In this document: in pieces, positions 22,957 through 34,472 of the stretch
Numbering within the stretch: position 1 is the stretch's first letter
Layout: every line of letters starts with the position of its first letter
Source: Henricia sp. BOLD:AAB3569
Lineage: Eukaryota; Echinodermata; Asteroidea; Spinulosida; Echinasteridae
Direction of reading: 5' to 3'
DNA: 64,000 nt
Assembly: GCA_037783545.1 (NCBI GenBank)
Contig: JBBELK010000364.1
Coordinates: forward strand, 558,001-622,000
Program-made: the position numbers and the translations under genes
Notes under the pieces: generated by a model
What the model was told of the DNA's origin: nothing
Databases searched by the model: none
Seen by the model: only the letters and a program-made list of their open reading frames with translations

Positions 22957-23367
22957 TGTCTTTACGGTTCCCCCAATTCTCTGCAAGCAGTGCATGATGG
23001 GATGGAATTCTAGTACACTGAGTAGTGCACAGAGTGCTGCAACTGGCGCATGGTGCCTCACCGCGCCCTAGTGTGTCCACAAGTTTTTGACAGTTAATTC
23101 AGCATTTCACCCCTAGATGCCGATATATTCTCATAACAGATGATATACAGTAGGTTGAATCTGTATCGGAGCTCTATATTACCAGTTAACATGTGTCCAA
23201 AACAAAAATTTGCCACGTTATACAAGTTTGAAGCCTCCACTTTCCAGCGAAATCCCATTTGTTTGTACACGATCAAACTTGGTGCTTCTGTGCGGCGTAC
23301 TGTAATTCCGTCTCATCATACGCTGCTCCATGTACTGTGCACTGAATTGTGGGGGAACTGTAAAGGC
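22957..23367. mobile_element. Foldback element, about 410 bp
   Basis: Left arm TCTTTACGGTTCCCCCAATT and right arm GAATTGTGGGGGAACTG are inverted over about 95 bp with mismatches. The right end lies about 36 bp from the EGF exon donor at 23404. Confidence 0.6.
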
Positions 23368-23403
23368 ATGTACATGTATGGCATAAATGTTTACAAAACA
23401 AAC

Positions 23404-23556
23404 CTGTTGTTTCACAATGTTGGCCAATAAACCCAGAAAGGCACCTACACCAGTAGTCAATGGCTTGTAGGTAGCTGTTGTAGACGTTATTACATGTGCC
23501 TGAATTACTGCACTGTCTGACCAGGTTTCCACATGCATTCATTGATGGGGAGTTTA
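23404..23556 (-). CDS. EGF-like exon, long C3-C4 loop
   Basis: A 153-bp phase 1-1 exon of 51 residues: MNACGNLVRQCSNSGTC, a 14-residue loop, then YWCRCLSGFIGQHC. Six cysteines. Acceptor is TTACAG and donor is G|GTTTGT, a weaker donor than its neighbours. A foldback element ends within about 36 bp of that donor. Confidence 0.87.
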
Positions 23557-24085
23557 CTGTAATACATTATGAGAATGTTGCAAACACAAAAAAACAAACA
23601 TTTGTTATATGTAGTGTATAAAGAGTTTCATCGCAAAATGCAATAAATGCCATTTTTAAAAAATTTAGATTAAAAAACAAAAAAACTTACTTTTTGGAAT
23701 AGTGCTTAGTTGTAATTAAAAAAATGCAATTTTTCTACAAATGTCAAAAAATGAATAAATATGATACGTTTTGCAATTAAGCTCGACTGAATAAAATCTT
23801 TAATCTGATTGGCAACTTTCAACTGGTACCTCTGGGCATTTTCACAGTTAGTAACTTTAAATGTAATGCCATTCACCAGAAAAATGACCTTATATAATGG
23901 TGCAGAGAGCTACATGTACATGTCATGACAAGACATATCCTGCATCCTATGACACCCTACATGTGGCTCTCTGGGTCTTTATAAGGGCATTTTTACTATA
24001 ACTGACGTTACATGTAACTTCAGTTACAGTGAAAGTGCCTCTGTAAATGCTGTATAGATCACCAAATGTTCCTATTGATCAAATT

Positions 24086-24134
24086 CATGTAACGTGACCA
24101 AAATCATGTAACGTGACCAAAAGCATGTAACGTG
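24086..24134. repeat. Three 19-bp tandem repeats
   Basis: CATGTAACGTGACCAAAAT repeated nearly three times at a 19-bp period (24086, 24105, 24124). Confidence 0.85.
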
Positions 24135-24329
24135 GATGTCTTAAATAATAAACAGCAAATTAAAAATTTAGCATATGAAAGCGGAATACCAACCTATTGA
24201 ATGTTGATGCCGATGAACCATTGCGTGTGGGGCATACAACACAGACATTCATTTGAATTACTGCAACTTAATTAGAACTCCTTTCAACTGGCCCTATTTG
24301 GTTCCAGTTGGTTCCAACTAGTTCCAACT

Positions 24330-24600
24330 GGTCCCAATTTCATGGCGCTGTTTAGCAGCTGATTTTGTGCTAACCGAGGCTCCGGCTATTTCATGGAGAC
24401 ACTTTAAGCACTGTAAAACGTTTGCTAGCTTCAGGGACAAAATTTGCTAAACAGTAGTGGCACAACAATGCCCGTTTCCAAACACGTGGATGCTTAAGCA
24501 CGCCGCGGCCGTGAAATAGCCTTTACGTTAGCACAACTTTTCTGCTACAGTAAGCACCGATTTTCAGCTGCTGCTTAAGCAGCGCCATGAAATTGGCCCC
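24330..24600. mobile_element. TIR MITE, 271 bp
   Basis: GGTCCCAATTTCATGGCGCT at the left and CAGCGCCATGAAATTGG at the right, inverted, with TTTAGCAG/CTGCTTAAG-type inner palindromes. Confidence 0.75.
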
Positions 24601-24620
24601 TGGTCCCAACTGGTTTGTGC

Positions 24621-25087
24621 CAATGCATAGTTCCGACCTGTCAATCAACCGAACCCGCCGATCAATCACAACAGAGCTAGCGGATGTCACCCACATAGGT
24701 CAAAGTGCACTGTCTCACAACAACATGATCACGCGATATGTTCTGCCGGCCCCATACAATTTGTACAATGTTGTATGCGATGATCCAGGTGAATCTTTTG
24801 TTTCAAGGCCGGTCGTTTCGTTGTTCAAAGGTACGAACTACGAAAGCATGTATTTCATGATGATATGACATCCCTGTATTACTGGCCCTTTACTTGGTGT
24901 GTTCTAAGATAACTGTTGACCCTGAAACATGAATACCTTTGAGTTTTCTCCAATGAATCTGTGCTTTCTGTTGAAAGTCTCATTGCTTTGTGCGTTGTGT
25001 GTCGCCATTTTGACGATAGCGTGCGAGCCATAGCAACAATATCTAAGGGGGCGGTGTTAACTGGGCAAACTCGGAACTATGTATTGG
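24621..25087. mobile_element. TIR element, 467 bp
   Basis: Ends CAATGCATAGTTCCGA and TCGGAACTATGTATTG. Same family as 48211-48657 but in the opposite orientation, with full-length colinear homology. The open frames in both copies are element sequence. Confidence 0.8.
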
Positions 25088-25257
25088 TTCCAACTGGAAA
25101 ACTGAGTTGGTGATTTATTTAGGTAGTACAGCCAGACGAGGGATTGCAGTACTTTCTCCACCTGCTACCCGGTACCTCTATGACCCTCGTTCTAATCCTG
25201 TCCGAGGATGCCAGTCCTGATGAGACAACAAAAATTGACTAAATCCAGCACACTTAC

Positions 25258-25416
25258 CGACAGGCACATTACAGTTGGGTCCTGTGAAGGCGACATTGCA
25301 GATGCACACATACTGTGCCACGTATATGGCAGGGCTGGCACTGTGGTAACTATTACGGCATGATGAGCCTGCTAGGCATGGACTAGACACGCATGCACTC
25401 AGGGCACCAGAAGCAC
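25258..25416 (-). CDS. EGF-like exon, long C3-C4 loop
   Basis: A 159-bp phase 1-1 exon of 53 residues. It includes SACVSSPCLAGSSCRNSYH and YVCICNVAFTGPNC. Six cysteines; the loop between C3 and C4 is about 17 residues, longer than usual, a trait it shares with the next exon at 23404. Acceptor is TTGTAG and donor is G|GTAAGT. Confidence 0.87.
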
Positions 25417-25573
25417 CTACAATGAAAAACAAAAAAGAATAAAATGTAAACAAGCAGCAAAATCTTGATATTTTTGCAAAACATTCACAGAGTAGTGTTA
25501 CTTGAATCGCAGTTTAAGGTTTTATCTTTGCGTGCAATACTGATTTGAAGACAAACCCGGATTAAACCCAGTA

Positions 25574-25700
25574 GACCGTATCGAATAGGCGCCATTTTGT
25601 GGGGCACCTTTTGTTACTTACACCGTTCAACAATAGAACCATGCATGTCCTCAAGGAACAAAGAAACTGCCCCATGAAATGGTGGCTATTCGATACGGTC
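25574..25700. mobile_element. Short TIR MITE, 127 bp, TA target
   Basis: GACCGTATCGAATAG at the left and CTATTCGATACGGTC at the right, flanked by TA on both sides; arms about 33 bp. Confidence 0.8.
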
Positions 25701-26199
25701 TATAGACTGCTTTTGGCCACGTGCAACATCTGAATTTCTGGATGTCAGCCGACACCCATTGAGCTATACTTACATATGGAACTCCATGGTGTCATCAGCC
25801 ACATGTGTAAACGGGTGCAAACATGCATGCTAATCGACGCACACGAACGTGGGTAAAAAAATACCCATCTGCCCGTTTTTGTTCAAAAATGCGGCATACA
25901 TGTAAACACATGGCAATACGATCGAATTATTGAGCATGTACTCGGCTTGGAAGAACGAAACTATGTTTTCACGATGTAGCCTGAAGAAAGACATTTTTAT
26001 CTTACTCAGTGCAACAGCTATGGTGCAAAACAACCAACAAGGTTACCGTAGGTAACAGAGGTAAGTGCAACCAATACACTGTTCTCACTCTTTTTGCTGG
26101 TTAGCACTCGGGTCACGTGGGACATGATTGTCAAATGACACCCAAATGGTGGAAGGCAAGACGTCACCGTAAAGCAGTCTATACAACCACAGGGCTTAA

Positions 26200-26640
26200 A
26201 GGGGCTGTGTCATGGTTTGCGCATGCTCTAAATCGGTACAGCGGCAGCGGCCACAGTGTCTTTCCATTGACATTGAAGATATGTTGTAAATTTGCTGTCA
26301 GGACCAAATAAGCATACCTGTTTTGGGGGAAATCAAGGTTGAACAAATTGCTGTATCCAACCATGTCATTCATATCATTTGATGAAAAACTCTTTTGAAC
26401 GATGGTCGCACACACCCGGTGATATTGCTGTTTGACGGCTTAAAAATACAGCAAACATCGCCATTTCAAGTAAAAAGTAATGCATTTGGACAACCTGGGC
26501 GTTGACAAGTACACCACTGCCAAAATTACTAAAGAATTATAAAGGATGGCAAATATTGAATAGGATATGCAAAACCCAACGACAAAATTTGAAAATGTTA
26601 GCACAACTTTTCCAAGTTGTGCTGCCCATGCGCAAACATG
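26200..26640. mobile_element. Truncated relative of the 673-bp MITE
   Basis: Begins AGGGGCTGTGTCATGGTTTG after TTAA (26196-26199). Shares inner blocks with 15192-15864 (GCTGTCAGGACCA, ATGTCATTCATATCATTT in opposite sense) and fades out after CCCATGCGCAAAC. Confidence 0.65.
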
Positions 26641-27125
26641 TAAATGTAGAACATGGGCCTTTTCCCACTAGAACAACCATCCAAAATTTGCCCCTGAGAA
26701 GCAGTGCACTTGGATACAAATGTACCAGGATGCATTATATAGACTGGGGCAAAACTCGGATGGGATAGATGTAACTTATAATATTCTCGCCCTTTGTTAC
26801 CATCACCACGGATTTTGTATTTAGTCACCGAATGCACGATTTAAAGGTAGTTACCCAAACACGGTTGGAACGAATAAATGTTGCTAATTTAACTGATGGT
26901 CCTCGTGTGTTGCATGTTCGCATTCGTGTGTCGTGACTAAGAGTGCCCTCTATATTAATACTGGCTCCGAGCCCAAGAGCAGTAACAAGAGCATGGTTAG
27001 TTTCTGCTTATAGCATGGTAAAGTTAAGGTCTAAATCATTTGTCATTTATCGTATTACTTTCTGATAATACAAGTTCCCTGTTAAGTTTGAATGTACTTG
27101 GTTGCTCAATGTACTTGAGAAAATA

Positions 27126-27628
27126 TATAAACTCCTCAAAAAAAGTTCGGAAAGTCAAGTTTGACTGACGATTTCTCTCTTGTTGCAAAATAATTTTCCT
27201 TGAATTTTATATCATTGGAAAGCCCTGTTATTCCTCTTTACGATGATGTGTCACTTGTTATGCTTAAGCAATTGGGAGATGTGCAGCACTGCTGAATACG
27301 GGGGTGGGTGTAAAGTGAAATGTCACAAAATGCATTGCTATTGTCAAAAAGTACATTGATCCATTCCCATCCTCCAAGCAAAAGGGGAATGCACTGCATG
27401 ACAATAGCAGTGAATTTTGTGACATTTCACTTTCCACCCACCCCTGTATTCCGCTATACTGCACATCCCCCCAATTGATTAATCATAACAAATGACACAT
27501 CACTGTAAAGAGGAATAACAGGGCTTTCCAATGATACCAAATTCAAGGGAAATGTGTTACAAATTCAGTAACAAGAGAGAAATTGTCAGTCAAACTTGAC
27601 TTTCCGAACCTTTTTTGAGGAGTTTATA
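27126..27628. mobile_element. Long foldback MITE, about 500 bp, TA target
   Basis: Arms of about 220 bp in near-perfect inversion, ends ACTCCTCAAAAAAAGTTCGG. TA-flanked, as for Tc1/mariner-type elements. A broken relative lies at 42400-42882. Confidence 0.85.
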
Positions 27629-27715
27629 TAATTTCAAGAAAAACGTGGAACCAAGTACATGTAGAATAAACATGAGCTGTCACAGAAAATTCTTTCCAAC
27701 TTGGAAGATGTTAGG

Positions 27716-28357
27716 TCTATAGTCTGGACTCGACTTGACTGGAGTCCCAATTTTCAAGGACTTGGGCAGTAAGGACTCATACATGTACATGTAGATCAGA
27801 GATTTGGGCCGAGTCCATCCGAGTCCAGTGAAACGATATTTTACAAAAAGTACATTATTTTACAAAAAGTATATTAGTGTCAGAAATTGTTTCAAACACC
27901 TTTTACAAATTTTATTTGGGGTCCAACAACTTTCGAACATGTACGTAAATTTTAAGAATGTAAAATAAATCATGTCAACCGCTTAAAATGATTTTGAGAA
28001 CTCAAAATGTATTTCACCTCCCAGAGATATTTTTGCTAAAGATCATAGGCTCAATCATAGACTCTTAAAGGTAGGGTACTTGAACAATTGAAACAAGGAC
28101 TTAGGACTCAAATTCGGCCTGCTGAGGACTCAGGTGTATGATGGACTTAACGACTGAAGGACTTAACGACTGTCCCATACAAAGACAAGTTTGCTTTTTA
28201 CGGGTCTGCTCCGCTTTCTTAATAATTTGTTTTAATTTTCTTTAATAACTTTGTTATTATTTGTTTTCTTGTTGGAAGTGGAAATAAAGTTGATTGAAGG
28301 ACTCAGACGCGGAAACCAAGGACTCAGACTCGACTGTGGACTTGACTACAGCCCTAA
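27716..28357. mobile_element. Repetitive element rich in GACTCGGACT motifs
   Basis: Degenerate inverted ends (TCTGGACTCGACTTGACT and TCGACTGTGGACTTGACTAC), with many GGACT/GACTC words between. Resembles the smaller insert at 42437-42767. Ends about 22 bp from the EGF donor at 28380. Confidence 0.5.
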
Positions 28358-28379
28358 TAGGTGAAGGCGATGTACTTAC

Positions 28380-28517
28380 TATTTTGCATTCTACAGTTGA
28401 TGCCAGTATAGCCTTGTTGGCATTTGCAAGTGTAGTCATTGCCACCATCCATGTTGACACACTCAGCACCATTCAAACAAGGGAAGCTGTTGCATGGATT
28501 GGCCCTCACAACCAGTG
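28380..28517 (-). CDS. EGF-like exon
   Basis: A 138-bp phase 1-1 exon of 46 residues, including [20 protein letters not shown] and [14 protein letters not shown]. Six cysteines in the normal EGF pattern. Acceptor is TTTAATAG and donor is A|GTAAGT. The EGF frame is not the one with the longest open stretch here, so it is easy to miss. A repetitive element ends about 22 bp past its donor. Confidence 0.85.
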
Positions 28518-28654
28518 CTATTAAACAGAAAATGGCAGAGTAAGATTATATGATGGGCCAGGTTTTTGTGACCATAACGAGAAACATAAAAACTATGAAT
28601 TGTAGGATAGGGCGACAAATCGTGGGTAAAAAAGCTATATTAGGGCGACCTGCT

Positions 28655-28686
28655 CAATAGGGCGACATTTTGGTGTCGCCCTAATA
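28655..28686. other. Hairpin TAGGGCGACATT/TGTCGCCCTA
   Basis: A 12-bp stem. TAGGGCGAC also occurs just upstream at 28607 and 28641, so it may be one end of a small repeat. Confidence 0.6.
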
Positions 28687-29120
28687 TTTTTGAGTTTAAA
28701 ATTCATTTTTTTAGGTTAAAAAAACATTTTTTTTAGGTCGAGAACCATTTTTATTGGGACTGGAGCTGTTTCTCTTTGGTCTGGAAGCATTTTTGGAAGC
28801 TTTGGGTAAAAAAATAAGGTGTCATTTTGAGTGACTCTTGCCGAAATTTTGGTGGTCTCCGGGGAGAGTCTTCCCGAAATGTCGCCGTATTGCGGCATTC
28901 AGGGTTGTTTAAAAAACTACTACTATTACTATTAAAAAAACTATTACTAAAAACTACTTCTCTAAGCCGATTCTCGGCAACTATGGCAGCACTTCACACA
29001 AGTGGCCAAACCACAAATATACACTTTTAATATTTATGAGATGTTTTGACGTGTATGTTGGATAATTTCTCCCGTGTCTTTTGGTGGCAGTTTAATTTAA
29101 TTATGTTTCATGAGGCAATT

Positions 29121-29550
29121 AAGGGTGTCAGGTGGAACACGACTTGCGCCAATTCAGTATGGCTAGGAAAAAGAAAAGGATTTGAACCAGTGACTTGGTT
29201 GTTGTCAAGAATCAACAGAGCCTCGTTGAACATACGTACAATGAAACATATTGCGGGCTATTCTTTATCTTAAAACATGGCTCGTCCTCGGCTCACACCC
29301 CAGCAATGGGCCTACTTGGTAAGCAAATTCCACCGCACACAAAGTGCCACGGCTGTGTTCCAAAGCTTTTGCCAGCAATTTCCTAATGCATGCTGTCCAA
29401 CTCGTGCCACCGTTTTACTCAAATGCTCGTAAATACCAAGCCACAGCGACAAGCCACAACCTAAACAAAGGCACGTTTTTAGGGGTTTTTTTTGGTCTCT
29501 TTTTTCAATTGTTATCAGATGGCGCAAGTCGTGTTCCACCGGACACCCTT
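29121..29550. mobile_element. TIR element, 430 bp, ATT target duplication
   Basis: AAGGGTGTCAGGTGGAACAC and its inverted partner ending GGACACCCTT, flanked by ATT on both sides (29118-29120, 29551-29553). Terminal arms about 33 bp. Confidence 0.8.
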
Positions 29551-30064
29551 ATTTGCTGCATGTGCAGTCATGCATGAAACATAATGTAATTAAACTGCTA
29601 CCAAAAGATTTGTCAAAACATCTCATATAAATATTTGTACACTAAAACACAACCGGTAATTGTAAAAGTGTATAGTTTTTTGGGAGCGCGAGTATTCAGT
29701 TCTGGGTGTTGAAGGATGTTGTATTATTAAAACAAGTGTAACTCATGTATTATTAATATACAAAGAACAAGAAATGTGACCCACTAAAAAGCATCTATAC
29801 AAACTTCACAAAAATGGCAATTGCAGCGAATCTTTATACCACGGGCATTCGTGCGCTCCTTTGGCATAGTTGTACGCATGTCACTCTTTGCCCAGTTTTC
29901 TGACAAAACGGCGGTGCCCAGAATCCAGTGTTTCTGAAGTTCATGTCTGCTTTTCGGTGGGTCATATTTTTTATGTGTTTGTATAACAATAATGTATACA
30001 TGCCTTGCACTTGTCTTTTGTCTTTTGTTTCTCATTTTAATGTCATATTCTGTATCCTGCTTAC

Positions 30065-30184
30065 CTTCACAAAGCAATCCAGTAAACCCAGGGTTGCAGT
30101 CACACACGTAGTCGTAACAGATATTTTGTCTCGGCCGACACTGACCATTTTGGCACGGATTTTGCAGACAAGGATTGGCATAAG
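30065..30184 (-). CDS. EGF-like exon with 7 cysteines
   Basis: A 120-bp phase 1-1 exon of 40 residues. It starts YANPCLQNPCQNGQCRPRQN and ends YVCDCNPGFTGLLCE. It has the loop cysteine (NIC) of the 8-cysteine group but a normal EGF end (CNPGF), so the count is seven. It is the mirror case of the exon at 34605. Acceptor is TTGCAG and donor is G|GTAAGC. Confidence 0.9.
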
Positions 30185-31173
30185 CTGCAAGGAAAATTTC
30201 ATTGGACTCTTATTAAACAGCAATAGGTATGGTTTTGATTTCCTTAAATTGGTATAATTCCAAGGCATGCACTGATTTTGAATGGGGAGATATTTTTCCA
30301 AGTGATCTGTGCAACTCCACGTTTACAGTTGAAATATGTTTATAAGATATCGATTCTTGGTCAAAAGTTTGAATAGACCATCACAGCAGATTTGGGCTGT
30401 AAGATTTTACTTTAATACGTGTACCTGCACTATATTTTCCCATTCCAAACGGTGAAAATCTGATGAGAAATTATAGGCCTACTACATGTACAAGTATGTA
30501 GGTCCTACTAATTGCGGACAAATGCTGACAAATATTCTTAGGAAAGTTTTTTCGCCACTTAGTCGGCCTCCAAAGAGTTTGTGCATAGGGTTTCATTACA
30601 GATATTATAAATCCTTCATGTCAATTTTCTTTATTATTTTGTGCACAAAAACATACATCTGTGAGAATTTATAGCAAAAGAGCCTTTCAAGACTCCAGAA
30701 TAGCTCTAAGCTCTAAAATGTACCACACATTTTCAAACTTGTACTGGGGAGAACCTTATGACTACCAAATTGCAAACCTTAAAGGTCGACTGTAGGTAAA
30801 AAGAACAACCAGATATTTTAACCGGGCCACTTGAAATGCCAGTGACAAAACATTTTGACAAAACCAACTACTCTAGGTTGAATCTAGAATACCTATGCAA
30901 TGCAAAAAACCAAAATCAATTGTGGACACATTTTTCATGTATATTTAACTTAAGGCACCGATTACGTGGTTTTTAATATTTGGGGGACATTCCTCATTAT
31001 GCCGTGGCAGATCACATATACTCCCCAAGAAGTAATACAGTTAAATAATAAAAAGGATGAAGGCAATACAACTAGTAATCATGTCACAAAAACAGATTAA
31101 ATGAGTCCTATGTCCACAGAGAAGACAAGAAAATATTGTTTAAGATGATACTCCATGATTTTAAAGGACTTAC
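30185..31173. other. Intron, nothing recognised
   Basis: AT-rich intron between two EGF exons; no inverted ends, tRNA-like parts or open frame of note. Confidence 0.6.
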
Positions 31174-31296
31174 CTAATTGACAGCGATAGCCTGTGAAGC
31201 ATCCGATACATTGGCAGGAGAATGACGTACATGAGTTCTGAAGGCTATTACAGATGCCGTTATTCTGACATGGGCTTCCACTACAAGGATTGTACA
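31174..31296 (-). CDS. EGF-like exon with 8 cysteines
   Basis: A 123-bp phase 1-1 exon of 41 residues, starting YNPCSGSPCQNNGICNSLQ and ending FSCQCIGCFTGYRCQL, with NSC in the C3-C4 loop. The spacing of the two added cysteines is the same as in the two upstream exons. Acceptor is TTGCAG and donor is G|GTAAGT. A TIR element starts 33 bp beyond the acceptor side. Confidence 0.9.
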   Translation of the reverse strand, partial: CTILVVEAHVRITASVIAFRTHVRHSPANVSDASQAIAVN

Positions 31297-31328
31297 CTGC
31301 AAAGATATTTACAAACATAACCAGGTTA

Positions 31329-31816
31329 GGCCCATTTCAAACGTTGTGCTTAAGTGCAATGTCGAAAAAAATTCAATTTAACGCGACGATAGCATGGCAT
31401 AAGCACTGAAGTGGTTTCAAACGTCGAACTTAATTGCAAACTCTAACTTAAATACACCCAACATGGCGGATGAGTCGTGTGCACGTCATGAACGTTGTGC
31501 ACGTGTATTTTTCATTTGTCTATTGTAAATTGCCATATTTTGGTTATTTCTTTGCTCACATACGCACTGCGAGCATGCGCATTCCTAATTGTGAATAAAA
31601 TTGCAGACCAACTTTGAACTGGAATTAAATTTGAAACGGCGGAAACATGACGTTTGAAACCACGCCGTGCTACTGCCGCACTAAATTAAGTTAGCTCGTT
31701 AAGTTAAATTCTTCTGCTGTGCCGAATTCAACTTGCCGAGCCAAATGGATTGTGGCGTGTCAAATTTAAATTTATTTTTTTAATTTGACACGGCACAAGC
31801 ACGTTTAAAACGGGCC
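31329..31816. mobile_element. TIR element, 488 bp, TTA target duplication
   Basis: Ends GGCCCATTTCAAACGTTG and AACGTTTA-type partner closing in CGGGCC; TTA on both sides (31326-31328, 31817-31819). A 3-bp TTA target and GGCC ends fit PIF/Harbinger-type MITEs. Confidence 0.75.
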
Positions 31817-31852
31817 TTAGAGAGGTCAAAATTTGACATTATTTCCAACCTT

Positions 31853-31939
31853 CCTAAGGTCTATTAAAGAGACCTTAGGATGGGGGGTCGAGGGGGAGGA
31901 GGGGAGGGGAGGGGGAGGAGGGGAGGGGGAGGAGGGGAG

Positions 31940-31974
<35 letters not shown>
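31853..31974. repeat. Hairpin and G-rich tract ending in 32 G
   Basis: CCTAAGGTCT/AGACCTTAGG hairpin at 31853-31879, then purine-only GGGGAGG repeats and an uninterrupted run of 32 G at 31943-31974 on the plus strand (C on the transcribed RNA). Many possible G-quadruplexes. Confidence 0.9.
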
Positions 31975-31975
<1 letters not shown>

Positions 31976-31979
31976 GTGT

Positions 31980-32807
31980 TAGCGAGGATTTTTCATGGGC
32001 CACACGCGTGCTCCAAACGATCAACCCATATCCCAATTGTGATATCGATGTAGCTACGCCGCCGCTGCACTGAGCATGCAGCGCCCTCAAGAGGTGAACT
32101 AATTCACCATTTGAGGGCACTGATCAAAACAAATGCATGCAACTGTCACGGCCGTTATCGACGCTGATACGATAGATTTGCGTGGTAAGTGAACGATAGT
32201 GGTTAGCAAATCACGTTTGGTGAATTAACACCTAATTTTGGAATGACTTGGCTGTACGTTCAGTGTTTTAGAGGGGAAAATTGATTATTTTTGTCCGGGC
32301 GCTAACGGTACCGATGATTATTTTGTCTTGGGGCGGTCTCGGGTTTGCTCCGAGTTGAGTTCAACCCCGGTTGAGAAGGTGTAGTGTGAAAAAGCCTATA
32401 TTGTCTTCCATTGCCCATCTCACACTGTGTATAGAGGCAAAAATACCTCAGTAATTGCAACACTGTATATACGCCCATCCAGTACATAGAAATGCCATAT
32501 ACTGCATTTACACTCGAAGCGGCAAAGGTGGATACAGAACCGGCATTTTTATTGCAACCACAAATCTGAAAATTTGCCGAGTTACGTACACTAGACCTTT
32601 ATTCAGCTTCAATCCATCTTTCTAACCACAAAAGTCACCACTAATTGTGACAGCAGCACATGCGTGAGCCGTTTTGTGTTGCGTAACTGCTGCTTTCATT
32701 CAGGTCCACCTAAGGACATTCAAATTGCCCAATCAGTATTCATGAACCTTAAAAGACCACCTCTGCCCATTCTGAGTGCAGAATTTTGCATTTATTTTGC
32801 TCATTAC
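31980..32807. other. Intron, nothing recognised
   Basis: Follows the poly-G tract; includes a 16-bp interrupted palindrome near 32093-32118 (GAGGTGAACTAATTCACC). No gene features. Confidence 0.55.
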
Positions 32808-32930
32808 CTTGATCACAGTTGGGTCCTTGGAAACAGCCAGTGCATGTGCAGGAGTACCGCAGACAACTTCCTCCTAGAGGACTACATGCTGCACCATTTG
32901 CACACTTGTGGTTGGCACATGCATCAATCT
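32808..32930 (-). CDS. EGF-like exon with 8 cysteines
   Basis: A 123-bp phase 1-1 exon of 41 residues. It starts EIDACANHKCANGAACSPLG and ends SCLRYSCTCTGCFQGPNC. The two extra cysteines are at the same places as in the exons at 31174 and 33471. The EIDAC opening partly resembles a calcium-binding EGF start but lacks the acidic or amide residue just before the first cysteine. Donor is G|GTAATG. Confidence 0.9.
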
Positions 32931-33470
32931 CTGTCAAAAAAAGTTAGACATTTAGACAATTTTTTGGTGAAACTGGCAAGAGACATCAAATGAAGTCTGT
33001 AATGTTTTACCAAATGCAAAAGCATAAACTATCTAAGGTTCACTTAACATTTTTGGAAGGTCAAAATAATAGTGTTAAAAAACTGCAAACAAGAACCGTG
33101 ATACAAATTTGAAATAATGGGAATCAATTCCTCAAAACGTTTGAATCTAATTCTAATACTCAACCTGGGATTGGTTCTGATTGATAACTTGCCTAAACCC
33201 ACTCTATACATTCCATACCTTATGTGGACAATCGTTTGTTCCTGTATAGTTAAAAAAACTGTTTTTTACTAAATCAAAATGGTTCTCTTCTAAACTATTA
33301 CCCTAGCCCTCAACATAACCCCCCACTCTGACCTCTAACCTTGTTTTTAAAGGTTGGACAACCTTACTGTGTATGTGTGCTAGTCCACATATCATCCGTT
33401 TTTCCTGCCAAGTGTGGACATCTTTTATTTGCCAGTCCACATAAAACATATAATGTACATAAATACTTAC
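32931..33470. other. Intron, nothing recognised
   Basis: Short intron between two 8-cysteine EGF exons. A TGTGGAC word recurs at 33222, 33413 and nearby, without clear repeat structure. Confidence 0.55.
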
Positions 33471-33593
33471 GCTGTTCACAGAATCGACCATAGGAGCAAG
33501 TACTACATTGGCAGGTGTATTGAGTGCAGGAGCCTTGTTCAGGCACACAGGCACTGCCAGCTGCACACATGTTGTTGACACATTGGTTGGTGG
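33471..33593 (-). CDS. EGF-like exon with 8 cysteines
   Basis: A 123-bp phase 1-1 exon of 41 residues, starting TNQCVNNMCAAGSACVPEQG and continuing SCTQYTCQCSTCSYGRFC. Two cysteines beyond the EGF six occur, one before the TC-Q-C pair (GSC) and one after it (STC). Acceptor is TTTTAG and donor is C|GTAAGT. Confidence 0.9.
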
Positions 33594-33667
33594 CTAAAAA
33601 GATACATCAAGAAAATAGACGTACATAAAGTGCAATCAGTGTTGATATATCAAGGAAGTAACTTAGG

Positions 33668-33712
33668 GTAGCTCGGTGGTCGAGGGGTTAAGAGGTCTGC
33701 CTTGTTTGCAAT
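33668..33712 (+). mobile_element. SINE head fragment
   Basis: GTAGCTCGGTGGTCGAGGGG and GTCTGCCTTGTTTGCA match the tRNA-like head of 43961-44127; the B box and body are missing. A TIR element follows 50 bp later. Confidence 0.65.
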
Positions 33713-33762
33713 ATACCGATTATTCGATTTGGTAAAAGGCTATTCAAATTTTTGATGCACAG

Positions 33763-34472
33763 GGGCCGATTTCACTAACACGCTGTTTTGCGATCATCGT
33801 TAGAATGATCGCTAAATTCAAATCCATCGTTATTGCGATGGCGATGGATTTTGCATTTCACTAAAGCCGTCGCAATAGCGATGAGTATTAATTATAAATA
33901 CATTTATTGGACGAGGACGATCGCTTAGTAACGCGTAAACAACCATAAATTCAGTGACTCGCTGCACGATTCTGCAGACACTAGCTAGAGATACACAATG
34001 TATGCCATAATCGGATGTTGTGGAATAGAAGCAGCATAGCGTAAAACCTGAAAGCCACAAATACTTCAACGGTTGCAAATGTCAATAATTCTCATGACAC
34101 CATTCCGCGTAAACCGATAATATTTGTGCATCTTTTTGTCACTATGAATCCAGAGGATTTGTCCTGTCCCTAAAAATCCTCTCTCTCTCTGTAATGCTCT
34201 TGCATTGTTTATGTACAACAACTGAAACGCCATTTCGAGACGCACTGAAAATAACGCGAAATTGTATTTTAGCGATGAATGTTTCCATTTACGATGACAA
34301 ATTAGTCGTCGCTAAATATTCATCGCTAAAAACCAACTAGCGATGGCCAACACCATCGCTTAGTTTTTGTGAAATCGCTCTTTGAAGTTGATCGCAAAGT
34401 TGCGATGGATTTCGAGTTTAGTGATTGATTTGGGCATTAGCGATCATCGCAACGCGTTAGTGAAATCGGCCC
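33763..34472. mobile_element. TIR element, 710 bp, CAG target duplication
   Basis: GGGCCGATTTCACTAACACG and its inverted partner CGTTAGTGAAATCGGCCC, flanked by CAG at 33760-33762 and 34473-34475. The inner sequence is dominated by GCGATGG/GCGATCATCG words. Confidence 0.8.

Noticed and set aside
24587-24868. 93-codon frame similar to the 75-codon frames at 48429, 53080, 57732 and 62384
   Set aside because: Similarity comes from the shared 450-bp TIR element, and the two differ by frame changes, so not a conserved protein.
31875-32120. Proline-rich minus-strand frame
   Set aside because: Translation of the poly-C and CCTCCC tract; low complexity only.
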